A stretch of 32,533 nt of DNA from Puniceicoccales bacterium (GTDB lineage: Bacteria; Verrucomicrobiota; Verrucomicrobiia; Opitutales; LL51): assembly GCA_031257405.1 (NCBI GenBank), contig JAIROS010000018.1, positions 1 to 32,533 of the forward strand, written 5' to 3'. The notes beneath the pieces are model-generated. The model made no database searches. It had not been told where the DNA came from and was given only the letters and a program-made list of their open reading frames with translations. Positions 6,514-15,893 of this stretch are shown here, in pieces (position 1 is the first letter of the stretch; each line of letters opens with the position of its first letter). The translations under genes were made by a program, and so were the position numbers.

Positions 6514-7494
6514 ATGTGGGGGTCATTTTGGTTAGCGATTTTAGGTTTTGTGCTCTTGATTTACGGAGGGGATCGGGTTTGCGTTGGAGCGAGCGCGTTA
6601 GCGGTGCGGCTGGGGGTGAATCAGTTTATTATTGGCATGACTGTCGTCGCCATTTCCACTTCCGCCCCCGAGTTAATCACCTCCCTACTCGCCATGGCGA
6701 ATGGTCATCCCGAAATTATTGCGGGGAATGTTATTGGCAGTAATTTGGTCAACATTGGTTTAGCTGGGGGATTTGTGGCGCTTGTGAAGCCTTTCATGAT
6801 TACGGCTCGCACGATTCCCAGTGAAGCGTCTTTTCTTTTTTTTGTTACGTGTCTTTTTGGTATTTTTTCTATATTTTCTCCGTTTGGTGGGGGGATGGGC
6901 ATGGTATTGGTTATTCTCAATGTTTTATATCTTTACTTTATTTGTAAAAATGGCTGGTCAGTGAAGGGGGCTAAGGGCGGGGCGTCTGGGATTTCGGTGG
7001 AGATTGACATTTGGCGGGCGCTATGGATTTTTGCATTTGGGCTCGTACTTTTATTCATTGGTGCGCAGCTTGTGATTGATAGTAGTGTTAAGATTGCGCA
7101 TGGGCTTGGGTGGTCGGACGCGCTGATTGGGTTTACGCTTATTGCGATTGGGACGAGTTTTCCGGAGATTGCGGTATCGTTGGTAGCGGCGGTGCGGGGG
7201 TATGGGGCGATTTGTGCGGGGAACATTATTGGTTCCAACATATTCAACACGCTAATGATTGTGGGATGTTGTGCGGTATTGGGATCGGTACCGGTGGAAG
7301 TGGGGTTATATCGGATTGGGGTGCCGTCCCTTATATTTTTGACGGCATTGATATGGCGTTTTTTCACGACGAAGCGGGAGATTGGGCGATTAGAGGGGGC
7401 GGTACTTTTTTTTATATTTTTAGGTATATTTACATATTTTGTGCGCCGCCAGCTTCCGGTTGCTAGTTTTTGTCACCAGCTTCCGGTCGTGTGA
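6514..7494 (+). CDS. Ca2+/cation antiporter of the CaCA family (YrbG-like)
   Basis: These inner-membrane proteins exchange Ca2+ (or another cation) for Na+ or H+. The two inverted alpha repeats are clear: GMTVVAISTSAPEL...GNVIGSNLVN at about residues 41-80 and GFTLIAIGTSFPEI...GNIIGSNIFNT at about 206-245, each with its ion-binding acidic residue (SAPE, SFPE). About ten hydrophobic segments are visible, and the 326-residue length is typical for the bacterial YrbG group. The last 16 residues (RRQLPV...HQLPVV) come from a short repeat, CAGCTTCCGGT, present twice at 7450 and 7478, so the tail has probably been lengthened by duplication. The ATG at 6514 is preceded only by AT-rich sequence with no good Shine-Dalgarno site. 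Confidence 0.9.
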   Translation: MWGSFWLAILGFVLLIYGGDRVCVGASALAVRLGVNQFIIGMTVVAISTSAPELITSLLAMANGHPEIIAGNVIGSNLVNIGLAGGFVALVKPFMITARTIPSEASFLFFVTCLFGIFSIFSPFGGGMGMVLVILNVLYLYFICKNGWSVKGAKGGASGISVEIDIWRALWIFAFGLVLLFIGAQLVIDSSVKIAHGLGWSDALIGFTLIAIGTSFPEIAVSLVAAVRGYGAICAGNIIGSNIFNTLMIVGCCAVLGSVPVEVGLYRIGVPSLIFLTALIWRFFTTKREIGRLEGAVLFFIFLGIFTYFVRRQLPVASFCHQLPVV

Positions 7495-7618
7495 AAATTT
7501 TTTTAAAAATGGATTTTCCGCAGTGGAATAGCCCATTATGTATAGATGGATTTTATGATTTGTGTGGCCACCTCCAAGTTGCGTGAAATTTTTTAAAAAA
7601 ATGAATTTTCCGCAGTGG
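7491..7618. repeat. Direct repeat flanking the antiporter 3' end
   Basis: A 36-bp block beginning GTGAAAATTT and ending TTTTCCGCAGTGG is present at 7491-7526, over the antiporter stop, and again at 7583-7618 with a few changes. The intervening bases also echo the CTTCCGGTCGTG word. It fills most of the interval to the convergent gene. Confidence 0.8.
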
Positions 7619-7649
7619 GACTCATTATATATTAATAAATAATTTACAA

Positions 7650-8543
7650 TTAAGGGTTGCGGGTGGTTTGTGTCCCCACTGGACCTTTGCTGCGTATTTC
7701 AAAGGAACACTCATGGTAAACGCGCAGTAGCAAAGTCAATCGCTCGATCAGATAGTCGATGATAGCCATTATTTCGCGGCAATAATCGTCGATCAGTTTT
7801 AATTCCCGCTTCATTTTCTTTAAATCCGGATTATCTTCTTTAGCGGCCAGTAGACGTACCCGATCTAAAATGGTTCCCACGGTATTCCGTAAATTTTGAA
7901 TAGCTGCTTGCAATTTTTTTAAATTTTTTATGCAATTGTCATAGGCGGAATCTCCACCAATTTCGGGGCTCCGCAGCTCGTCGAAACAATCCTTATGATA
8001 GGCGAGCATGAGTTCGATTTCTTTGGATAAAATCGTTAAATCACTTATATTTGCTGCCTTTATTTCATCGAATAGATCTTTAATCCAATCGATTTTGTCC
8101 TTTATTTTTTCTAATTCCGGTTTTGCGGAGGCTGAGAATTTGGCGGAAACGCTGGCAGCACCTTCACTTTTTACTGAATTTTTGATATACGGTTCTGTCC
8201 ATTGGCCTAAGGGAAGGTGGGGGGGAGAAGCGGGAATTTGCTTTGTCTGTGGCGCGGGTACGGGCGGTAATTCCGGCTTCGTCGTAGCGGGAGTCTTGCC
8301 CGGCAAGGGATCCGGTTTTTCTGGTAATTTCCCCGACAAACCAAGGGTATTCAGTGTCAAATCCTGTTTTTGCGCTGAACTATCCGATGGGAAGCCTGGT
8401 TTTTCCGGAAATTTTCCCGGCGAATTAAGGGCGGAAAAATCCTCTTTTTGAAGAACATCTTCCGCCGGTTGCCTCAAACCATGTAAATTTATCCCCATTA
8501 AACAAGGAATCCAATAAAGTGTTTTGTGATATTTACGCCACAT
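7650..8543 (-). CDS. Unrecognised protein, proline-rich then helical, 297 aa
   Basis: No family is recognised. The N-terminus has basic residues followed by a hydrophobic patch (LYWIPCLMGINL), a weak signal or anchor that needs testing. Residues about 28-125 are rich in Pro, Ser, Lys and Gly and include two related segments (SPGKFPEKPGFP and LSGKLPEKPDPLPGK). From about residue 135 to 285 the sequence is strongly helical with heptad-like spacing of Leu and Ile, and contains four cysteines. This layout of disordered linker plus coiled coil is common in exported or surface proteins of host-associated bacteria, but the function is unknown. A TATAAT lies ten bases before the ATG. The gene is divergent from dnaE and convergent with the antiporter. 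Confidence 0.75.
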   Translation of the reverse strand: MWRKYHKTLYWIPCLMGINLHGLRQPAEDVLQKEDFSALNSPGKFPEKPGFPSDSSAQKQDLTLNTLGLSGKLPEKPDPLPGKTPATTKPELPPVPAPQTKQIPASPPHLPLGQWTEPYIKNSVKSEGAASVSAKFSASAKPELEKIKDKIDWIKDLFDEIKAANISDLTILSKEIELMLAYHKDCFDELRSPEIGGDSAYDNCIKNLKKLQAAIQNLRNTVGTILDRVRLLAAKEDNPDLKKMKRELKLIDDYCREIMAIIDYLIERLTLLLRVYHECSFEIRSKGPVGTQTTRNP

Positions 8544-8553
8544 AGTGCCCCGA

Positions 8554-8559
8554 ATTATA
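8554..8559 (-). promoter_or_regulatory. -10 box for the 8543 gene
   Basis: On the minus strand a consensus TATAAT ends ten bases before the ATG. The predicted start is near 8547, giving a leader of about four bases. The -35 region is poor (no TTGACA-like word at the right spacing), so this is a moderate call. Confidence 0.5.
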
Positions 8560-8591
8560 GTAAAGTTTTACGCATTGAAAAGTTTTTTATG

Positions 8592-8609
8592 AATTTTTTT
8601 AAAAAAATT
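8592..8609. repeat. Perfect 18-bp A/T palindrome between divergent promoters
   Basis: Two A, seven T, seven A, two T. It lies between the -10 box of the minus-strand gene and the dnaE promoter. It could be a bent or easily melted segment; a role is not shown. Confidence 0.55.
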
Positions 8610-8633
8610 ATCGCAACCCCCTCGAATTCGTCG

Positions 8634-8663
8634 TTGACCTGGGTCGTGGCAAATTTGTATAAT
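8634..8663 (+). promoter_or_regulatory. dnaE promoter, predicted leaderless
   Basis: TTGACC at 8634-8639, an 18-base spacer and a perfect TATAAT at 8658-8663. The family-consistent dnaE ATG is at 8670, six bases after the -10 box, exactly where transcription is expected to begin. A longer frame upstream would run through the promoter and is not conserved with DnaE. Confidence 0.75.
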
Positions 8664-8669
8664 CGGCCC

Positions 8670-11600
8670 ATGGCGAGAAATTTTGTCCATCTGCACGTGC
8701 ACACCGATTACAGCTTACTCGACGGAGCTTGCCGCATGGATCGCCTTTTTGCGCGCGTAAAAGAACTCGCCATGACCGCCGTCGCCATGACCGATCACGG
8801 CAATTTATTTGGCGTTCCCGACTTCCTCAAGTACGCAAAAACATTCGGCATTAAACCGATTATTGGCTGCGAATTGTACACGACTTTCGACCGGGATTAT
8901 GCGCTGAAGGAGAAATTCCCCCTCTACCACATGGGACTTCTGGTCATGGACGAAAGGGGCTATAAAAATTTGTCAAAACTCGTTTCCATCTCCCACAGAC
9001 AGGGATTTTACTACCGTCCGCGCGTGAATTGGCAGACGATTGCGGATCATGCGGAGGGGCTCATTTGTTTGACGGGCTGTTACCAGGGCTACCTCGCGGC
9101 CATGGCACTCCAAAATGACCTCAAATCCGCCCAAAATGGCCTCGATTGGCTCCTGGAGATCTTTGGCAAGGATCGCCTTTTCATCGAAGTTCAGGACCAC
9201 GGCATGCCCGAGTCGCGGGAAATCGTCCTGCCGGCGCTCTTCAAATTGGCCGAAAAAAATAACCTCCAAACCGTCGCCACAAACGATTCCCACTACGTTT
9301 TCCAGGAGGATTGGGAGGCCCATGACCAGCTGCTGTGCATCCAAACCGCCGCTAAAGTGACCGACGCAAACCGTTTCCGGATAAGCACGCACCAACTCTA
9401 CGTCAAATCCCGGGAGGAAATGGAACTGATATTCGGCGATCACCCCGAATGCCTCGATAATACCCAACGCATCGCCGATATGTGCGATTTTACCCTGCGC
9501 TACGGCGAGAATTATTTCCCCGTTTTTCGTCGGTCACGTTCGGCGGCGCAGACCGGAGCGTTGCTCCAGACCCCACCGGAGAATAAATCCTCTGGGACGG
9601 TGTTCCCGCCCGGCGCTTCGGTCCAGACGGAAGAAAATAAAAACCGGGCGGAAGAAAATAAAAAAATTGAAAAAATTTTAACCCCTCGCAGGAGCCCAGA
9701 ATGCGAAGTCCCCGCCGAAGAATCCAACTTTACTTACCTCAAAAATCTGTGCGTTGCCGGTCTAAAGGCGCGCTATGGCGTCGATTATGGTGGGTCTGGG
9801 GATCGCGCGAACTCGCCGGAAAATGCGCTCTGTGACCGCCTGGATTACGAGTTGTCGATTTTGGAAAAAACGGGTTTTGTGGACTATTTTTTAATCGTTT
9901 GGGATTTCATCGATTGGGCGAAGGCGCAGGGTGTACCGGTTGGGCCGGGCAGGGGGTCCGGTGCGGGTTCGATCGTCGCCTATTTACTGCGGATTACGGA
10001 CGTCGATCCCATAAAATTCGGACTACTTTTCGAGCGCTTCCTTAACCCAGAACGCGTCTCGCCCCCCGATTTCGATATCGATTTTTGCATGCGCCGCCGC
10101 GGCGAAGTCATCGAGTACGTCCGCCGGAAGTACGGCAGCGACCACGTCGCTAATATTGTTACTTTTGGCACATTTGGCGCGAAAATGGTCATCCGCGACC
10201 TCTGCCGCGTCAACGATATCCCCTACGCCGAGGCCAATCGCATCGCCAAAATGGTCCCCGACGAACTCAATATTTCCATCGACGCTGCCATCGAAAAATC
10301 AAAGGAATTGCAGCAGGAAATCCATCTCAATCCCCGGATCGGGAAAATTTTGGACGACGGGAAAATCATCGAGGGGACCGTCCGCAATACCGGTACCCAC
10401 GCCGCCGGCATTATTATTACGGAGGATATCGTCGAAAATATGCTACCCATCACGCTCCAAGAGGGGGCGCTCACCACCCAGTATGCTAAGGAGGCGGTCG
10501 AGGAGTTAGGTTTGCTAAAGATGGATTTTTTGGGCCTCAAGACCCTGACCGTTATCGCCGATAGCGAAATTTTTATCCGAAAATATAGCCCGGAATTTTC
10601 CATCGCCGATATCCCCTACGACGACGAAAAAACTTACAAATTATTGAATAGTGGCGAGACGATTGGGGTTTTTCAGCTGGGTGAGTCGGCGGGGATGCGT
10701 GCGCTTTGCAAGCGATTTGAGATAGGGAGTGTGGAGGAGATTAGCGACATCAGCGCGCTTTATCGGCCGGGGCCCATGGAGTGGATCAACGACTACATCG
10801 CCGGTAAAAAAGATCCCCAAAAAATCAAGTACCCGCACCCTCTGTTGGAAAATGTATGCCGCGCGACCTATGGGATTTTAATTTACCAGGAGCAGGTGAT
10901 GGAGGCGGCTCGGATTATCGCGGGCTATACGTTAGCTGGCGCCGATATTTTACGCCGTGCAATGGGGAAAAAAAAGGTGGAAGTGATGAATGCGCAGCGC
11001 AGTATTTTCATTGAGGGCGCGCGGCAATCCCACGATATTCCCCGGGAAAAGGCGGAGGAAATTTTTTCCATACTCGAAAAATTCGCCGGCTACGGCTTTA
11101 ATAAATCCCACTCCGTTGCCTACGCGGTTATTGCCTACCAGACGGCTTATCTCAAGGCCAATTATCCCGTAGAATTCATGGCGGCGATGCTATCGGCGGA
11201 GCTGGGCAATGCGGAGAAGGTGGCCTATTACATTTCGGAGTGTGCGCGCATGAAAATCCCTTTATTGGGGCCGGATATTAACCAATCGCTTGACAATTTT
11301 ACACCCGATCATCGGCAGCGGTGCATTCGCTTTGGACTGGGTGCGATAAAGGGGGTAGGGGATGTGGCGGCGGAGAACATCATGAAGGAGCGGGAAAGGG
11401 GCGGTGATTTTAAGCATTTTTCCGATTTCATGGGCCGGGTTGATTTACGGATTGTTAACAAACGTGTGGCGGAATGTTTAATTTTTAGCGGAGCTTTTGA
11501 CAAATTTTCCATCAATCGTTTACATTTGGCGCGTTCTTTGGAGCGGGTGATATCGGAAGCGTCTTCGTTGCAGAGGGATCGTGATGCGGGGCAATTTCAG

Positions 11601-12284
11601 TTATTTGACCTATTTTCGGCCGAAACGGAAGCCCCCTCGCTCCCCAATAATATTGATCAAACGGGCCCAACTTTATCGAAAACGGAGCAATTGAATTATG
11701 AAAAATCGCTGCTAGGTTTTTACGTGACGGGCCATCCGCTGGACGATTACGGCGGTGTGCTCGACCGGATTAATTCGGCGCCTTCGGTGGAAGCGATTGG
11801 AGGGGAATTTTGTTTATGTGGGGTAGTAGCGCTTGTTGAGAAGCGGATTACGAAGAAGGACAATCGCCTTTGGGCGAGTTTTCAACTGGAAATGTTGGCG
11901 GAAAAACTCATGCTCAATTGTTTCCCCGGGGTATTCGAAAAATACGGTCATTTACTGGTGGACGGGAATATTATTGTGGTGAGTGGGCATCGTAAAAAGG
12001 CGGAGAACGATGACCGATTCATTGTCCAGGAGATTGCCCATATTGAAAATTTTCTTACGAAAGCGGCTAAAGGGATTCAGTGGATTGTCGACCCCGATGA
12101 TCCGGCGATTTTAGATAGAATCTGGGACTATATTTGCCATAATTCGGGTGCCACGAAAAATGCTCTCATTTTCAATTTTGCCGATGGGAATCGACTCCGG
12201 CGCGATGTTCCCGAACAATTCAATTGCCACTTTAATTACGAAAAAATTAGGAGCCTAGCCGTCCCATTTCGCATAAAAACGTAA
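8670..12284 (+). CDS. dnaE: DNA polymerase III alpha subunit
   Basis: This is the replicative polymerase, 1204 residues. The PHP domain comes first: [13 protein letters not shown] near residue 5, MTDHGN near 40 and TNDSHY near 205 keep the metal-binding residues, so PHP proofreading is possible. The polymerase core has GRGSGAGS near 430, the catalytic PDFDIDF near 470 and the third catalytic Asp in [10 protein letters not shown] near 620. A helix-hairpin-helix region and an OB-fold-like part follow. Between the PHP and polymerase domains, residues about 287-352 are a low-complexity, charged, repetitive stretch ([12 protein letters not shown]) that ordinary DnaE lacks. I start at the ATG of MARNFVHLH, which fits the family; the frame extends 48 codons further upstream but contains the promoter. 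The gene stands alone on its strand. Confidence 0.97.
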   Translation: MARNFVHLHVHTDYSLLDGACRMDRLFARVKELAMTAVAMTDHGNLFGVPDFLKYAKTFGIKPIIGCELYTTFDRDYALKEKFPLYHMGLLVMDERGYKNLSKLVSISHRQGFYYRPRVNWQTIADHAEGLICLTGCYQGYLAAMALQNDLKSAQNGLDWLLEIFGKDRLFIEVQDHGMPESREIVLPALFKLAEKNNLQTVATNDSHYVFQEDWEAHDQLLCIQTAAKVTDANRFRISTHQLYVKSREEMELIFGDHPECLDNTQRIADMCDFTLRYGENYFPVFRRSRSAAQTGALLQTPPENKSSGTVFPPGASVQTEENKNRAEENKKIEKILTPRRSPECEVPAEESNFTYLKNLCVAGLKARYGVDYGGSGDRANSPENALCDRLDYELSILEKTGFVDYFLIVWDFIDWAKAQGVPVGPGRGSGAGSIVAYLLRITDVDPIKFGLLFERFLNPERVSPPDFDIDFCMRRRGEVIEYVRRKYGSDHVANIVTFGTFGAKMVIRDLCRVNDIPYAEANRIAKMVPDELNISIDAAIEKSKELQQEIHLNPRIGKILDDGKIIEGTVRNTGTHAAGIIITEDIVENMLPITLQEGALTTQYAKEAVEELGLLKMDFLGLKTLTVIADSEIFIRKYSPEFSIADIPYDDEKTYKLLNSGETIGVFQLGESAGMRALCKRFEIGSVEEISDISALYRPGPMEWINDYIAGKKDPQKIKYPHPLLENVCRATYGILIYQEQVMEAARIIAGYTLAGADILRRAMGKKKVEVMNAQRSIFIEGARQSHDIPREKAEEIFSILEKFAGYGFNKSHSVAYAVIAYQTAYLKANYPVEFMAAMLSAELGNAEKVAYYISECARMKIPLLGPDINQSLDNFTPDHRQRCIRFGLGAIKGVGDVAAENIMKERERGGDFKHFSDFMGRVDLRIVNKRVAECLIFSGAFDKFSINRLHLARSLERVISEASSLQRDRDAGQFQLFDLFSAETEAPSLPNNIDQTGPTLSKTEQLNYEKSLLGFYVTGHPLDDYGGVLDRINSAPSVEAIGGEFCLCGVVALVEKRITKKDNRLWASFQLEMLAEKLMLNCFPGVFEKYGHLLVDGNIIVVSGHRKKAENDDRFIVQEIAHIENFLTKAAKGIQWIVDPDDPAILDRIWDYICHNSGATKNALIFNFADGNRLRRDVPEQFNCHFNYEKIRSLAVPFRIKT

Positions 12285-12292
12285 AATAATTA

Positions 12293-13396
12293 TTGATTTT
12301 CCCCAAAAAAACGTTAGCATGTCCCGCTGTGGTGGGGAATTTTTTGAGAATAACATTCTCAATGGCGATTTTATCGATTGCCGAAGGGGCATTATTATTT
12401 GCGGAAAAGGCTGGGGCGGAAAGCCCCCAAACGCCACTATCGGCGGCGGAAAAGGCGTTAAAATCGCCGGTGCTTTCGGTCGGAAATTCAAAAAAAAGTA
12501 AAAATAAAACCATAAAAATCCTCATGCTGCTGTGGCGCGGCGAAACGGATGCAGAACGGGGATTTTTGGAGAAACTTCGGGAACTCGGCTACGCAGTGAA
12601 GGAAACCGTCGTCGATGGAAAATGCAATTTAAAGGCCCTTAAACAAACGCTTTACACCGAGCTCAATCCTCAGGATTACGATTATATTTACACATTTGGC
12701 ACATTAGTTTCATTAGTTGCGGTGGAATGGGCGCATGGGGGTACGCCGTCGGCTGCTCCGCCGATCATTTTCAATGCCGTTTCCGATCCCTTCCGGGCGG
12801 GCCTCGCTAACCCCAGTGGAGTGTGCGATGGGCATAATTTATCCGGTGTCGCCACATCAGTTCCCGCAGAAAAGCAGTTGGAAAACGCCCAGACTTTCCT
12901 GAAAATGAAGCGTTTATTTGTCCTCGTTTGCAGTAGGGAGCAGAATTGTCTTAGCACTTTTGAAGCCATTAAAGCGTTTGCGAAGAAAAAAGAGATCCCG
13001 CTATCGCGGATTGACGTGACGAGTGAGGAAGAACTTAGGGATCAGTTGGAGCGATTGGATAAGGAGCGATCGTTGGGGGAGAGTGTGCTTTACGTGCCGT
13101 CCAGTTCATTTTTTACTGAATATAAACAAATCATTTTTGAGCTTGCCCTTTCGCTGGAGATACCGACTATTGTGGAGCAGCGGGATATGGTTGAAGCTGG
13201 GGGGCTTATGGGGGTTACCATTGACTATAGATCTGCGGGTCAGCGGGCGGCTGAAATTATCGATATGAATCGTAAATTTGGGGTATCGGTGGCGGCGATC
13301 CCGGTGCAATATCCGGAGAGTTCGTGTCAAATAAACAGGGATACGGCCGAAGCGTTGGGCATTAGTATTGATGAAACAAAAGTAAAAACTGAGTGA
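12293..13396 (+). CDS. ABC-transporter substrate-binding protein (ABC_sub_bind / TrpX type)
   Basis: The sequence fits the periplasmic binding-protein family represented by TrpX and YtmP-like proteins (ABC_sub_bind), which deliver small ligands such as amino acids to an ABC importer. Segments that support this are IKILMLLWRGETDAERGFLEKL, the YDYIYTFGT...VSLVAV strand-turn, PPIIFNAVSDPFRAGL near residue 155, SGVATSVP near 185, and GGLMGVTIDYRSAGQRAAEI near 315. The start is uncertain: TTG 12293, GTG 12329, TTG 12344 and ATG 12362 are in frame. The hydrophobic ITFSMAILSIAEGALLFA with AGA cleavage site fits a signal peptide from 12344. No permease or ATPase gene is beside it, so the partner transporter must be elsewhere or lost. 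Confidence 0.8.
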   Translation: MIFPKKTLACPAVVGNFLRITFSMAILSIAEGALLFAEKAGAESPQTPLSAAEKALKSPVLSVGNSKKSKNKTIKILMLLWRGETDAERGFLEKLRELGYAVKETVVDGKCNLKALKQTLYTELNPQDYDYIYTFGTLVSLVAVEWAHGGTPSAAPPIIFNAVSDPFRAGLANPSGVCDGHNLSGVATSVPAEKQLENAQTFLKMKRLFVLVCSREQNCLSTFEAIKAFAKKKEIPLSRIDVTSEEELRDQLERLDKERSLGESVLYVPSSSFFTEYKQIIFELALSLEIPTIVEQRDMVEAGGLMGVTIDYRSAGQRAAEIIDMNRKFGVSVAAIPVQYPESSCQINRDTAEALGISIDETKVKTE

Positions 13397-13544
13397 TTCA
13401 AGGGTTATCGGACGGCACCGCTGGAGTAAAAAACATGGAATAAAAAATTAAAAATGGAGTGATTCGGCGGCTTATCAAAGGCGGATTTCGGTTCTCAAAA
13501 AAATTAATGGGATTTTTTCGATAGGATGGCGGATTTCGGTGGGG

Positions 13545-13982
13545 TCAGTGGACGGGAAATTTCAGGGCATTCTCCAACGCATGCCACGCCAGTGTCGCAC
13601 ATTTTACCCGCAAAGGAAATTGCCGCACCCCCAGCAAAGCAACCAGATCCCCCATCGCCTCTTCGCCGAGTAACTGCAAATCTTCGCCGTAAAGCATGTT
13701 TTGAAAATTTTTTGAAAATTTTAGCGCTTCGCCGATGGCCATATATTTTATTTTTTCGGTCATCATGGAGCCCGATGCCTTCGATATGGAGCAGCCCTGC
13801 GCGTAAAATTTTACATCCATAATACAATCGCCCCTAACCCATAAACTGACCGCCAACTCATCGCCGCAAGTGGCGTTGTAAGCTTCTGCGAAGTGTGTCG
13901 GGGTAATTAATCGGCCTTCGTTCCGCGGCGACGCGCTGTGATCGATGATTATCTCCTGATATAACTCGTTTAGTAGCGACAT
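13545..13982 (-). CDS. sufU: SufU/IscU-type Fe-S scaffold or sulfur-transfer protein
   Basis: The 145-residue protein starts MSLLNELYQEIIIDH, typical of SufU, and keeps its three cysteines: Cys39 in ATCGD, Cys64 in GCSIS and Cys128 in RVKCATLAWHA, with Asp41 as the fourth zinc ligand. The insert between the second and third cysteines is of SufU rather than IscU type. SufU takes sulfur from the SufS cysteine desulfurase for the SUF pathway. SufT, another SUF accessory protein, is encoded at 25959-26258. The frame is open for a further 86 codons upstream, but that stretch consists of a tandem repeat and is not conserved, so I use the ATG at 13982. Confidence 0.9.
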   Translation of the reverse strand: MSLLNELYQEIIIDHSASPRNEGRLITPTHFAEAYNATCGDELAVSLWVRGDCIMDVKFYAQGCSISKASGSMMTEKIKYMAIGEALKFSKNFQNMLYGEDLQLLGEEAMGDLVALLGVRQFPLRVKCATLAWHALENALKFPVH

Positions 13983-13997
13983 CCCAAAGCGATAAAA

Positions 13998-14216
13998 TTT
14001 GAGAAATTTCCCAAAATACAATCTTTTTCTAAAAAAACAGCGACACCTATCCATTGCCCGTTTTATTTCAATAAAAAAACAGTGGCAAAGGGATTTTTTG
14101 GAGGGAGATTTGAGAAATTTCCCAAAATACAATCTTTTTCTAAAAACAGCGGCACCTATCCATCGCCCGTCCCATTTCAATAAAAAAACAGTGGCGAAGG
14201 GGTTTTCGGGAGTCAA
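13998..14216. repeat. Tandem repeat upstream of sufU, period 111 bp
   Basis: Units begin with TTTGAGAAATTTCCC at 13998 and 14109 and run for about 105 bp each, with scattered substitutions. The period is 37 codons, so on the minus strand both units stay open in the sufU frame. The unit next to sufU holds its likely promoter region; the second is an upstream echo. Confidence 0.9.
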
Positions 14217-14262
14217 ATGGGGGGATTTTGCAGTGGCCATCAGGGCTTTTTGAGAGCAAAAA

Positions 14263-14298
14263 GTTATTCACATTTGAATGTTAATAACTTGTGGATAT
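14263..14298. promoter_or_regulatory. DnaA boxes upstream of dnaA, candidate origin or autoregulatory site
   Basis: A perfect DnaA box TTATTCACA is at 14264-14272. An inverted box, TGTGGATAT on the plus strand at 14290-14298, has one mismatch. The first box is part of an imperfect inverted repeat GTTATTCACAT-TTGA-ATGTTAATAAC (14263-14288). A very AT-rich stretch follows at about 14328-14400. Position before dnaA, boxes and AT-rich tract fit oriC, but two boxes alone would also fit autoregulation of dnaA. Confidence 0.6.
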
Positions 14299-14486
14299 CT
14301 TCCCGCTTCGGCCCAAATAGGAAAATTTTATTTCCGTTGACTTTCAATTTCTCCAATGCTTAATTTTTAAAAAAGAAAAAATAATTTCCGTTTCCCCCAG
14401 TATTAGTGCGGGTTACAGGGCGTCGCGAAAAAAAGTTGGAAAATTTTAATTGATAAAAAAACGCGCATGATTGATCTGTATGGCGA

Positions 14487-14515
14487 TTGTACGGGTGCCC
14501 AACACTCGGTATTAA
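14487..14515 (+). promoter_or_regulatory. Possible dnaA promoter
   Basis: TTGTAC at 14487-14492, 17 bases, then TATTAA at 14510-14515. The start site would lie near 14522 and the leader would be about seven bases to the ATG at 14529. The boxes are below consensus. Confidence 0.4.
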
Positions 14516-14528
14516 AATTGTGAATAAC

Positions 14529-15893
14529 ATGGTAGCAACGCAAACAAATGCAGCAAATACATTAGATTTCGTCAAATCTGAATTGAGGAAAGATTTGCGG
14601 GATACGATTTATTGGCCGTGGTTTGAAGCGATGGCGGTGGTCGACGAAAACGACGATCGCATTACCCTGAGCGTACCCCACGATTTCGCACTCATTTGGA
14701 TCGACGACAATTACAAGGATGTGATCACGCAAAAATTTCAGATGGCCCTCGGGACGTCCATTAAAATCGCGTTCAAACCGGAAATCAATAATGGGGGTAT
14801 GGCCGAAAAAATCGTTACGCGTTCTGTGGCTACGGACGATAGTAGGGATGACGACGTGAGGGAGGGGTACATTTTAAATCCCAAGAATACGTTTTCGAAT
14901 TTTATCGTTGGTTCGGGGAATCAGATGGCCCACGCCGCGTCGATCGCCATTGCCAATGCGCCCGGAAAAGCTTACAATCCGCTATTTCTCTATGGTCCAA
15001 CGGGGTTAGGGAAGACGCACCTCATGCACGCGGTAGCCCACCACATTCTCGCCAAAAGTAAAAAAGCGCGCATTGTTTACACATCGACGGAGAAATTTAC
15101 CAACGAATTTATTCAGGCCATTCAGCTGAATGCGATGACGAAGTTCCGGAAAAAGTACCGCAGTATCGACGTATTTTTATTGGATGACGCGCATTTTTTA
15201 TCGGGGAAGGAGCGCATTCAGGAGGAATTTTTTCACACTTTTAACGAATTATTTGAGACGCAGAAACAAATTTTTCTCTGCAGCGATCGCCCTGCCGCCG
15301 AGATTTCCAAGTTAGAGAGCCGCCTTGTTTCCCGTTTTCAGTGGGGGTTAGTGACCGACATTCAGCCGCCAGACCTGGAAACACGCATCGCCATTCTCGC
15401 TAAAAAAGCGGGGGATCTCGGTATCCAATTGGAGCCCAATGTACTGAATTATTTGGCGGAGCACGTTTCGAGTAACGTCCGCCGTTTGGAAGGGGCGTTG
15501 ACGCGCGTAGCGAGTTACATGGCGCTGACGAAGTCGAGGGTGGATTTACAAGTTTTAAAGACACTCATGAAGGATCTTTTCCAGGAGGAGACGACGGGGC
15601 GCACGACGATCGACGTCATTCAGCAGAAAGTCGCCGAGTTTTATACCCTGAAAACCGCTGATTTACTGGGGAAACGCCGCCCGGCTAATATCGCTATGGC
15701 GCGGCAGATTGCGATGTATTTGAGTCGCGTATTGACGACGCAGTCGCTGGTGGATATCGGTCTTGCTTTTGGGGGGCGCGACCACGGAACGGTCATTCAC
15801 GCCTGCAAATCCGTCGAAAATATGATGGAGCAGGACGAGGTGATTAGAAGAAATGTTGAACATTTAAGAAAAATTTCACAAATACGCCCATGA
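14529..15893 (+). CDS. dnaA: Chromosomal replication initiator DnaA
   Basis: DnaA binds DnaA boxes at the origin and melts it with ATP. The 454-residue protein has a domain I of helices and strands at about 10-85, a short linker, then the AAA+ core: Walker A GPTGLGKT near 156, Walker [10 protein letters not shown] near 216, sensor region [10 protein letters not shown] near 270. The C-terminal DNA-binding domain carries the signature [10 protein letters not shown]...[16 protein letters not shown] at about 390-430. I chose the ATG of MVATQTNA; an in-frame GTG three codons earlier is possible. The stop overlaps the lpxC-fabZ start (ATGA), so initiator synthesis is coupled to a lipid A gene rather than to dnaN. 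DnaA boxes lie 230-265 bp upstream. Confidence 0.97.
   Translation: MVATQTNAANTLDFVKSELRKDLRDTIYWPWFEAMAVVDENDDRITLSVPHDFALIWIDDNYKDVITQKFQMALGTSIKIAFKPEINNGGMAEKIVTRSVATDDSRDDDVREGYILNPKNTFSNFIVGSGNQMAHAASIAIANAPGKAYNPLFLYGPTGLGKTHLMHAVAHHILAKSKKARIVYTSTEKFTNEFIQAIQLNAMTKFRKKYRSIDVFLLDDAHFLSGKERIQEEFFHTFNELFETQKQIFLCSDRPAAEISKLESRLVSRFQWGLVTDIQPPDLETRIAILAKKAGDLGIQLEPNVLNYLAEHVSSNVRRLEGALTRVASYMALTKSRVDLQVLKTLMKDLFQEETTGRTTIDVIQQKVAEFYTLKTADLLGKRRPANIAMARQIAMYLSRVLTTQSLVDIGLAFGGRDHGTVIHACKSVENMMEQDEVIRRNVEHLRKISQIRP

Noticed and set aside
8526-8669. Longer dnaE start 48 codons upstream
   Set aside because: That stretch holds the -35 and -10 boxes and an A/T palindrome and has no similarity to DnaE N-termini.
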